DNA of 5,942 nucleotides from Candidatus Thalassarchaeum betae (GTDB lineage: Archaea; Thermoplasmatota; Poseidoniia; Poseidoniales; Thalassarchaeaceae): NCBI GenBank assembly GCA_022448665.1, contig JAKUUO010000043.1, positions 1 through 5,942 on the forward strand, in the 5' to 3' direction. The notes beneath the pieces are model-generated. The model had not been told where the DNA came from. It saw only the letters and a program-made list of their open reading frames with translations, and did not search any database. The translations under genes and the position numbers were made by a program. Below, one piece after another: positions 1 to 4,735 of the stretch. Numbering within the stretch: position 1 is the first letter of the stretch; each line of letters opens with the position of its first letter.

Positions 1-7
1 ACATTGC

Positions 8-682
8 ATGAAAAGGGTTTATGTAGTCCTCCCGTTCCTGTCAACTTTGCCGCTTCTTTGGAGTGGTGTGGGGGCGCTTCGGCGCGACCCGCGGGCCACA
101 GAAACCGAGCCCCGAAAAAGGGGCGGCGGAACCCGGGATCCGGAAGGAGAACGGGGAAGAGTCGGAACGCCTAGTGGGCGGGAAGACGGCGGGAGAACGA
201 AGCGGACGAGAGTGGAGAGAACCGGAGAGAACTGGACGCAAGGAAGGGGAAGGAAGGGGAAGGAAGCGGAGGGAAACACCCCATACGCCCTAAAGCACTC
301 TCACTGCAGCGCAGACGCGTGCTCTTCCCCTCCCGGAGAGAACTGGACGCAAGGAAAGGGAAGGAAGGGGAAGGAAGCAGGAGGAAGCGGTGTGGGGAAC
401 GAAGTGGAGAGAACCGGAGAGAACTGGACGCAAGGAAGGGGAAGGAAGGGGAAGGAAGCGGAGGGAAACACGAGGGAACAAGGGCGGAGAGATCCGTGGA
501 GGAACCTGTATCGGACCGTGGAGAGAACCGGAGAGACCTGGACGCAAGGAAAGGGAAGGAAGGGGAAGGAAGCGGAGAACGCGAAAGGGGGGGCGACTCC
601 CCTGAAGAGAGAAGATGAGCGAAGTGGAGAGAACTGGACGCAAGGAAGGGGAAGGAAGCGGAGCGCGACGAAGGGACCCTAG
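8..682 (+). CDS. Doubtful ORF through the GA-rich repeats, signal-peptide-like start
   Basis: I do not recognise this 224-codon reading frame and am not confident that it is translated. Its first residues (MKRVYVVLPFLSTLPLLW, then SGVGA) look like a Sec signal peptide: a basic start, a hydrophobic core and small residues. The rest is low complexity, very basic and rich in Gly, Arg, Lys and Glu, with five copies of a GENWTQG-like motif. In favour of coding, the five motif copies begin at 224, 335, 416, 530 and 626, all in one phase. Against it, the fifth copy has lost a 10-bp unit, which shifts the frame inside the repeat (the KGKEAEG part becomes KRSATKG). The differences between copies are not synonymous, and purine-rich DNA stays open in several frames on both strands. 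The frame is also open to the left edge, so the ATG at 8 need not be the start. A TATA-like sequence at 18-25 would lie inside the gene. Confidence 0.2.
   Translation: MKRVYVVLPFLSTLPLLWSGVGALRRDPRATETEPRKRGGGTRDPEGERGRVGTPSGREDGGRTKRTRVERTGENWTQGRGRKGKEAEGNTPYALKHSHCSADACSSPPGENWTQGKGRKGKEAGGSGVGNEVERTGENWTQGRGRKGKEAEGNTREQGRRDPWRNLYRTVERTGETWTQGKGRKGKEAENAKGGATPLKREDERSGENWTQGRGRKRSATKGP
18..25 (+). promoter_or_regulatory. TATA-like element upstream of the repeat region
   Basis: TTTATGTA, preceded by the purine-rich AAAAGGG, resembles an archaeal BRE/TATA pair. Usual archaeal spacing would place a transcription start near position 47-50, just before the UUCG hairpin at 71-90. If it is real, the transcript would begin downstream of the ATG at 8, which favours an RNA product over the signal-peptide-like ORF. 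A single weak match to a short motif is thin evidence. Confidence 0.22.
71..124 (+). other. Two GC-rich hairpins, one with a UUCG tetraloop
   Basis: Hairpin one: GCGC (74-77), loop TTCG (78-81), GCGC (82-85). The outer GGG (71-73) can pair with CCC (88-90) across a GA bulge at 86-87. As RNA this gives the very stable C(UUCG)G tetraloop common in structured RNAs. Hairpin two: GCCCC (109-113), loop GAAAAA (114-119), GGGGC (120-124), a perfect 5-bp stem. Both lie upstream of the GA repeat copies. Short GC stems do arise by chance in GC-rich DNA, so these are candidates for parts of a folded RNA. I recognise no known RNA family. Confidence 0.4.
240..265 (+). repeat. Perfect 26-bp homopurine mirror repeat (copy 1)
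   Basis: This all-purine stretch reads the same forwards and backwards on one strand: AAGG, then AAGGGG, AAGG, AAGGGG, AAGG, AA. Homopurine mirror repeats are the classical substrate for intramolecular triplex (H-DNA). The six runs of two or four Gs could also support a two-tier G-quadruplex on this strand or in its RNA. The symmetry is seen directly. Any structure in the cell is inference. Confidence 0.6.
432..457 (+). repeat. Perfect 26-bp homopurine mirror repeat (copy 3)
   Basis: Identical in sequence and symmetry to the mirror repeat at 240-265, as part of the 68-bp identity between repeat copies 1 and 3. Copies 2 and 4 break the symmetry by one G-to-A change. Copy 5 keeps only a 16-bp version (642-657). 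Confidence 0.6.
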
Positions 683-774
683 AGGTCCCAGAGGAGTCTA
701 CCCGGGGAAACCTGGGCCTTAGGGCCCGGGGGACATCCGGACCCTGCGGAGTATGCAGGGGGGGAAGCTCCCCC
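673..774 (+). other. Cluster of GC-rich stem-loops, candidate structured RNA or 3' boundary
   Basis: Four simple hairpins follow the last repeat copy. GGGACC (673-678), loop CTAGA, GGTCCC (684-689). CCTGGG (711-716), 8-nt loop, CCCGGG (725-730), with one G-T wobble. CCCTGC (742-747), 7-nt loop, GCAGGG (755-760). GGGGG (760-764), loop AAGCT, CCCCC (770-774), which shares one base with the previous stem. The TAG ending the doubtful ORF (680-682) lies in the first loop. No T-run follows, so this is not a standard intrinsic terminator. With the hairpins at 71-124, the cluster brackets the repeat array, which could fit one long folded transcript. I checked for RNase P and SRP RNA core motifs and did not find them. 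Confidence 0.4.
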
Positions 775-903
775 ATGTGCGGAACCCCCTGCTGCTCCCA
801 CCTGTACCGCCAAGTACGTCATCGGCCCTCCTAGTCATCATTACAATCATTGCGGAGCGTTTCGCTACCCTCGAGCAGATTTCGAAGAGGGGGGAAATCG
901 CCA
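775..903. other. Intergenic stretch between the hairpin cluster and the fumarase gene
   Basis: No coding sequence is convincing here. It contains a pyrimidine-rich patch, a slightly AT-richer patch around 831-850 and a run of six Gs at 889-894. From the purine-rich tract at 1-680, composition moves back toward that of the flanking genes. It is the 3' side of fumC and, if the left region is transcribed rightwards, a convergent intergenic region. Confidence 0.5.
878..899 (-). terminator. Possible fumC transcript end: weak stem-loop with pyrimidine run
   Basis: Read on the minus strand, GATTTC (899-894) and GAAATC (883-878) form a perfect 6-bp stem around a pyrimidine-rich 10-nt loop (CCCCCTCTTC), only five bases after the fumC stop. 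Archaeal terminators are usually T-runs with or without a hairpin, and there is no long T-run here. The assignment rests on position and symmetry only. Confidence 0.2.
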
Positions 904-2505
904 TCAGTCACGTGGCCCTATCATGTCCTCGGCCCGGACCCAATGGGTGAACTGCTCGTCACTCAGAAGACCCAGTTCGAGTGCGCTCTGGCGCAGAGTG
1001 GTGTCCTTGGCATGGGCGTTCTTCGCGATCTTCGCGGCGTTGTCGTAGCCTATGTGCGGGTTGAGGGCGGTGACCAGCATCAGCGAGTTCTCCAGGTGCG
1101 TGGCTATCCTGTCCTGATTGGCCTCCAGTCCGGCAACGCACTTGTCGGTGAACGAGCGACAGGTGTCCGAGAGCAGCCTGACGCTGTGCAGGAAGTTATG
1201 TATCATCATCGGCTTGTACACATTGAGCTCGAAATTGCCCTGGCTGCCCCCGACCGAGATGGCCGTGTGATTGCCCATCACCTGACAGCACACCATCGTC
1301 ATCGCCTCGGCCTGAGTGGGGTTGACCTTGCCCGGCATGATGCTCGAGCCGGGCTCGTTGGCTGGCAGGGAGAGTTCCCCGAAGCCGCAGCGTGGCCCCG
1401 ATCCGAGCCACCTGACGTCGTTCGCGATCTTCATCAGAGAGGCTGCTAGGGTGTTCAGAGCCCCGGAGGCGGCCACGAGCGCGTCGTGGGCGGCTAATTG
1501 GGCGAATTTGTTCTCCGCGCTGACGAATCCCAGACCGGTCTTCTCGGCGATTTGGCCCGCGACCGTGTCTGCGAACTCCGGATGGGTGTTGAGGCCAGTG
1601 CCGACCGCGGTCCCCCCGAGCGCCAGCTCGAGCAGGTCCCCCATCGCGCTCTCGACGCGGCTGATGGCGGCATCGAGCATCGAGACATATCCGCTGAACT
1701 CCTGTCCCAGAGTGAGCGGGACGGCGTCCATGAGATGGGTCCTGCCGATCTTGACGATGCTCCTGAAGTCCCTTGACTTGCTTGCTAAAGCACTGCGTAA
1801 ATGACGTACTGCGGGCAATAATCGATGGTTGACCTCCTCTGCGGCGGCGATGTGCATGGCCGTCGGGAAGGTGTCATTGCTGGACTGGGCGCGGTTGACG
1901 TGGTCGTTCGGGTGGACGGGGGTCTTGCTCCCTACAGTACCGCCAGAGATCTCGATCGCGCGGTTGGCGATGACCTCGTTGGCGTTCATGTTGGTATGGG
2001 TCCCAGAGCCTGTCTGCCAGATTCTCAGCGGGAAGTGCTCGTCCAAGGAGCCAGAGATGACCTCGTCGCAGGCAGAGGCGATCAGCGAGCCGATGTTCTG
2101 GTCCATCTGGCCCAGTTCGACGTTGGTCTCGCACGCGGCCTGCTTGAGAATCCCGAAGGCTCGTATGACTGAACGCGGCATCGTGTCCTCACCGATGTCG
2201 AAATTGAGCAGTGACCGTGCCGTCTGGGCCCCGTAATACCTGTCTGCCGGGACTTCGACCTCTCCCATCGTGTCCTTCTCTATCCTGATGGCATCGGGTT
2301 TCGCCCTAGCGCTGCGAGCTGCTGCCGCTGGCTCCCCGGTGCGTTCCTCGGCCTCCGAATCCAGTGAATCCTGGATCATTCTCGAGATGGTCGCCGAGCG
2401 TCCTTTCTCTCGGCCCTTGCCGACTCGCCTGTCAAGTCTCTTTGCGAGGTCCTCTGGTATGCTTATACTGACTATCCTACGGTCTCCAGCACGGTGTTTG
2501 GCCAT
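904..2505 (-). CDS. fumC: Class II fumarate hydratase with N-terminal ribbon-helix-helix domain
   Basis: This gene encodes fumarase, which reversibly hydrates fumarate to L-malate in the TCA cycle (cytosolic, homotetrameric, no iron-sulfur cluster in this class). From the ATG at 2505 the protein has 533 residues. The fumarase part runs from about 72 to 533, matching the usual length of about 460. The motifs are all present: TGSGTHTNMNANEV (from about 165), HPNDHVNRAQSSND (198-211), GRTHLMDAVPLTLGQE with the catalytic His at about 257, and GSSIMPGKVNPTQ (about 386-398) carrying the serine of the mobile loop and the family Lys/Asn. Residues 9-50 are an addition: strand RRIVSISIP, helix EDLAKRLDRRV, then GRSATISRMIQDSL, the pattern of CopG/Arc ribbon-helix-helix DNA-binding domains. 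An Ala/Glu/Arg-rich linker (about 51-70) joins them. An ATG at 2514 is also in frame, but the TATA spacing favours 2505. No ATG, GTG or TTG in the linker would yield a separate fumarase that keeps the conserved RIEKDTMG start. Confidence 0.95.
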   Translation of the reverse strand: MAKHRAGDRRIVSISIPEDLAKRLDRRVGKGREKGRSATISRMIQDSLDSEAEERTGEPAAAARSARAKPDAIRIEKDTMGEVEVPADRYYGAQTARSLLNFDIGEDTMPRSVIRAFGILKQAACETNVELGQMDQNIGSLIASACDEVISGSLDEHFPLRIWQTGSGTHTNMNANEVIANRAIEISGGTVGSKTPVHPNDHVNRAQSSNDTFPTAMHIAAAEEVNHRLLPAVRHLRSALASKSRDFRSIVKIGRTHLMDAVPLTLGQEFSGYVSMLDAAISRVESAMGDLLELALGGTAVGTGLNTHPEFADTVAGQIAEKTGLGFVSAENKFAQLAAHDALVAASGALNTLAASLMKIANDVRWLGSGPRCGFGELSLPANEPGSSIMPGKVNPTQAEAMTMVCCQVMGNHTAISVGGSQGNFELNVYKPMMIHNFLHSVRLLSDTCRSFTDKCVAGLEANQDRIATHLENSLMLVTALNPHIGYDNAAKIAKNAHAKDTTLRQSALELGLLSDEQFTHWVRAEDMIGPRD

Positions 2506-2529
2506 ATTTCGCATCGCGTTAATTGGTTA

Positions 2530-2537
2530 TTAATAAA
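2530..2537 (-). promoter_or_regulatory. TATA box of the fumarase gene
   Basis: On the minus strand CTTTATTAATAACC contains TTTATTAA (2537-2530). With the usual archaeal spacing (box at about -31 to -24) transcription would start at about 2506-2505, exactly at the second in-frame ATG. This predicts a leaderless mRNA, and it would leave the upstream ATG at 2514 outside the transcript. No Shine-Dalgarno sequence is seen before either ATG, which agrees. The box also suggests that fumC is transcribed separately from the cyclophilin gene upstream. Confidence 0.65.
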
Positions 2538-2595
2538 GTCAGGCTATCGAGTCGCAGTGCATCGTATTGTTTGATGACCATTCACGATATTGCGG

Positions 2596-3081
2596 CTAGA
2601 TTCGATTGATGCTGATGATTTGCTGTGGATCATAGGGGCGATCACCGGGCTTGATATCGCAATTCTCGATCCTGTACACGTTCTCCATCCCCTCGATGAC
2701 CTCTCCGAACACCGCGTGGTTGCCGTCGAGCCAGGGTGTGGGCACGGTGGTGAGGAAGAACTGCGAGCCGCCGGTGTTCGGGCCCGCGTTGGCCATCGAG
2801 AACAGCCCGGGGCGGTCGTGGCGCTTGGCCAGGGCGGATGGCTCGCACGGAATCTTCCATCCCGGACCTCCGGTACCAGCCGCTCGGCTGTCCGGGTCCC
2901 TGGAGCGCGGGCAGCCTCCTTGGATCATGAAATCCTTGATGACACGGTGGAAGTGCTGGCCGTTGTAGAACCCGTCATCGACGAGCTTGAGGAAGTTCCC
3001 AGTGGTCTCTGGGCAGTCCTCGGTGTACAGTCCGATTAGTATCTCCCCGGCGCTGGTTGTCATCCTGACTACGGTAGGCAT
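2596..3081 (-). CDS. Cyclophilin-type peptidyl-prolyl cis-trans isomerase
   Basis: This is a single-domain cyclophilin of 161 residues that catalyses cis-trans isomerisation of Xaa-Pro bonds during protein folding. There is no signal peptide or membrane segment, so it should be cytosolic. The active-site set of the family is complete: FHRVIKDFMIQGG with Arg46, Phe51, Met52 and Gln54; SMANAGPNTGGSQFF with Met96, Ala97, Asn98, Gln107 and Phe109; and WLDGNHAVFG with Trp117 and His122. Between QGG and GTGGPG there is a short charged insertion (CPRSRDPDSRAA) relative to human cyclophilin A. The start was set at the ATG at 3081 because the protein then begins MPTVVRMTTSAGEI, directly at the first strand. 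A longer reading to 3159 adds 26 residues with no family match. The gene lies 90 bp before the fumC start on the same strand, but fumC has its own TATA box. Confidence 0.95.
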   Translation of the reverse strand: MPTVVRMTTSAGEILIGLYTEDCPETTGNFLKLVDDGFYNGQHFHRVIKDFMIQGGCPRSRDPDSRAAGTGGPGWKIPCEPSALAKRHDRPGLFSMANAGPNTGGSQFFLTTVPTPWLDGNHAVFGEVIEGMENVYRIENCDIKPGDRPYDPQQIISINRI

Positions 3082-3104
3082 GGAGCCGGGAGCGCTCACA
3101 GGCA

Positions 3105-3118
3105 CAAGAGCATATGTG
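3105..3118 (-). promoter_or_regulatory. Weak TATA-like element for the cyclophilin gene
   Basis: On the minus strand ACATATGCTCTT lies about 24-37 bases before the ATG at 3081, near the position expected for a leaderless or very short-leader archaeal transcript. The match is poor (CATATG core) and no Shine-Dalgarno sequence is visible. CATATG is palindromic, so it is equally visible on the strand of the divergent zinc-protein gene, but it is too far from that gene's GTG start to serve a leaderless transcript. Confidence 0.25.
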
Positions 3119-3160
3119 TGCCGCCCTAAGCCTAATGATGGTGCCCGTAACTGGCCCAAT

Positions 3161-4336
3161 GTGAGTACTGCTAGCGACTACGACTGCCCCAAGTGCTCGA
3201 GGAAACTGAGAGTGGAGTCAGCCGAGGAAGTAGATGGCGTCGACCTGCTGGTATGCACCGGTTGCTGGGGCCTCGCAGTACAGGCCAAGACGATGCAGGG
3301 AATAGTTCCCGACGAAGTGCGGGAGAAAATCGAGAACATGGGGGTCAAGCATCCAGAAGGGCGCAGTTGCCCGGTTTGCCCCTCTACGATGTTGGAGATA
3401 GAAGTACCCAAACCATTCGGATCAGAGGACCGGGCGAGCGAGCACGACGTGAAGATTGACATCTGCGGGGACTGCGCCACGACCTGGTTCGACGCAGGCG
3501 AGCTCGACGCCCTGAACGGCATCAAGCCGAAGCTGCGCAAGGTGGAGATGGAGGATAGCGCTGACAAGATAACGGCGGTTGTCGACGACTCGGGTTTCTC
3601 AGTGACGTCGAGGAGGGCCGCGGGGGTTTTCCTAGCACTACTCGGGTTGATGTTGATGGGTTCAGGTTCGGGTGCCTGCTGGTTCTGGCTATCGCTTCTG
3701 GTGACCATAGGAGGGGCGATCCTTGCCTCTACCGTGGCCCCGGAGACCGGACTTATGATTTGGACCTGCAGCCGCTGCGGCCTCGACCGGACGATTGGGT
3801 GGACATGTCAGAGAGCGGGTTGCGAGGCCCCCATCTGCACCACCTGCAGGTCCGTGGGCGACGACCCGGCTGAGAAGTACGTGAAAACTCTGGGCGGCGG
3901 GGCCCTGCTCGTGGCAGGAGGAGTACTTGGGATAGGCCTCTTTCTAGCCACCGAGGGGCATGGAGGTGAGCTTGGCTTCGATTTAGCCGGAGGTGGGTGG
4001 GGGTTGCTTTCCGGCGACGATGAGAAGAAGGATGGTTTGCTGGTATGCAAGGAATGCCAAAAGGAGATGGGTGCCCTTCAGTTCGCCGATTCCGATGCTC
4101 GCACAGAAAGAATGGAATGGACTGAGAAGGAAAAGAAGACGGCGGCAGGGGGGCCTTGGGATGTTGTCGATTCTTTCGCCGAGGGGGTGAAGGATGCGGA
4201 GTCAAAGAGTGCTCAATGGGAAGAGTACCTCAAATCACTGACCCACTGCCTACATACTGACGGGAAGACTCTCAAAAGGTGCCGCAGGATGGTCTATCGC
4301 AAGTCCGGTTACTGCTACGTGCACCAGCGGGAGTGA
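3161..4336 (+). CDS. Multi-zinc-module membrane protein of unknown function
   Basis: I do not recognise a named family for the whole 391-residue protein. Paired cysteines occur in order. C9/C12 with C32/C35 form a zinc ribbon. C70/C73 with C102/C105, followed by TTWFDAGELDAL (107-118), strongly resemble the zf-TFIIB-type zinc ribbon whose tail reads W-x-DAGEL. Two hydrophobic segments joined by a GSGSG turn (about 153-168 and 173-191) form a likely membrane hairpin. Next comes a six-Cys cluster (C203, C206, C216, C221, C226, C229). A third hydrophobic segment lies at about 244-264. CKEC (296-299) is then followed by a charged, helical stretch and a C-terminal cluster (C363, C374, C385, H388) ending GYCYVHQRE. 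The GTG start at 3161 was chosen because upstream codons overlap the divergent cyclophilin gene and add no domain. An ATG at 3080 is the main alternative. A zinc-binding, membrane-anchored adaptor is a guess from architecture. Confidence 0.85.
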   Translation: MSTASDYDCPKCSRKLRVESAEEVDGVDLLVCTGCWGLAVQAKTMQGIVPDEVREKIENMGVKHPEGRSCPVCPSTMLEIEVPKPFGSEDRASEHDVKIDICGDCATTWFDAGELDALNGIKPKLRKVEMEDSADKITAVVDDSGFSVTSRRAAGVFLALLGLMLMGSGSGACWFWLSLLVTIGGAILASTVAPETGLMIWTCSRCGLDRTIGWTCQRAGCEAPICTTCRSVGDDPAEKYVKTLGGGALLVAGGVLGIGLFLATEGHGGELGFDLAGGGWGLLSGDDEKKDGLLVCKECQKEMGALQFADSDARTERMEWTEKEKKTAAGGPWDVVDSFAEGVKDAESKSAQWEEYLKSLTHCLHTDGKTLKRCRRMVYRKSGYCYVHQRE

Positions 4337-4735
4337 TCAGGCGACCATGGAGCCGGGGAGCACCCCGTCGGGCAGCTCAAGCAGCCGCACTGTGCCGTCG
4401 GGATCGAGTGCCCCTAGGACTAGGAACTGTGAGACGAATCCCGTGGGCAGGGTCTTGTCACCGAGGTTGACTGCGCCTACCACGGTGCGCCCGATTAACT
4501 GGGCACGCGAGTAGTTGGTTATCTGGGCCGAACTCCACAGCTTCCCGACTACCGGTCCGAAGTTAACGCGGATTTTGTACGAGGGTTTGCGCATCTCGGG
4601 AAACTCCTCGACCTCAAGAACCACTCCTGCCCGTAGATCGAGTTCGAAGTAGGTCGCTGCGCCCACGTACTCCTTACTGTCGAGATTCTCAGGGTGGTAT
4701 GGCTCGCCAGCGGGGTCGATCTCGTGCTGGCTCAT
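4337..4735 (-). CDS. csaA: CsaA-like tRNA-binding OB-fold protein
   Basis: The 132-residue protein matches the CsaA/Trbp111/EMAP-II-type tRNA-binding domain: YFELDLRAGVVLEVEEFPEM (29-48), RKPSYKIRVNFGP (49-61), SSAQITNYSRAQLIGR (68-83), VVGAVNL (85-91) and PTGFVSQFLVLGA (97-109). The SSAQIT and GFVSQ(E)xLVLGA blocks are characteristic. Bacterial CsaA proteins (about 110 residues) are dimers reported to bind tRNA and to have chaperone or export-related activity. The role in archaea is less clear. About 25 N-terminal residues precede the domain and look disordered. The gene is the second of a pair with pyrE: its ATG immediately follows the pyrE stop and a GGTGAG Shine-Dalgarno lies inside the end of pyrE. 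Its own TGA abuts the stop of the convergent zinc-protein gene. Confidence 0.9.
   Translation of the reverse strand: MSQHEIDPAGEPYHPENLDSKEYVGAATYFELDLRAGVVLEVEEFPEMRKPSYKIRVNFGPVVGKLWSSAQITNYSRAQLIGRTVVGAVNLGDKTLPTGFVSQFLVLGALDPDGTVRLLELPDGVLPGSMVA

Larger units (their letters stand above)
212..663 (+). repeat. Five interspersed copies of a purine-rich repeat (about 40-68 bp)
   Basis: Copy 1 spans 212-279, copy 2 about 333-378, copy 3 404-471, copy 4 518-577 and copy 5 624-663. Copies 1 and 3 are identical over 68 bp. The shared core is GAGAGAACTGGACGCAAGGA, then AAGGAAGGGG-type 10-bp units and AAGCGGAG. Copy 4 reads ACCTGG in place of AACTGG. Copies 2 and 4 read GGAAAGGG where 1, 3 and 5 read GGAAGGGG. 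Copy 5 lacks one 10-bp unit in the GA tract and ten bases near its 5' end. The sequences between copies (roughly 25-55 bp) are unrelated to each other. Varying spacing, no spacer of fixed length and no terminal-repeat symmetry argue against a CRISPR array or an insertion sequence. The function is unknown. Confidence 0.9.

Noticed and set aside
97..112. ACAGAAACCGAGCC resembles the CR-V/P4 segment near the 3' end of RNase P RNA (ACAGAA..CCGGC).
   Set aside because: The AGA...AUG-type segment expected just upstream is missing, the partner strand would lie outside the window, and a stable unrelated hairpin follows. Probably chance.
134..144. CCCGGGATCC resembles joined SmaI/BamHI sites, with PstI-, MluI- and SapI-like sites at 304-328, suggesting cloning-vector sequence.
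   Set aside because: No recognisable vector polylinker or backbone follows, and such sites are expected in GC-rich DNA. A chimaeric left end is still not excluded.
137..155. ATCCGGAAGGAGAACG resembles the SRP RNA helix 8 tetraloop CC(GGAA)GG.
   Set aside because: The conserved AGCAG side of the symmetric loop is absent (AGAACG instead), and there is no closing helix pattern of 7S RNA around it.
212..663. Repeat array considered as CRISPR.
   Set aside because: Spacing is irregular, repeats are long, low-complexity and internally repetitive, spacer lengths vary from about 25 to 55 bp, and no cas genes are present.
171..776. Long minus-strand reading frame across the repeats (Ser/Pro/Leu/Phe-rich).
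   Set aside because: It is the complement of the purine repeats, has no domain-like sequence or start signal, and openness is explained by the lack of stop codons in pyrimidine-rich DNA.
2987..3160. Longer version of the zinc protein starting at 2987.
   Set aside because: The extra 58 residues are antisense to the cyclophilin N-terminus and carry no zinc or membrane motif.
3114..3164. Sixteen-codon mini-ORF whose ATGTGA end overlaps the GTG start of the zinc-protein gene, as a leader peptide.
   Set aside because: No ribosome site, no recognisable regulatory content, and the overlap needs only a chance ATGTGA. It also depends on the uncertain GTG start.
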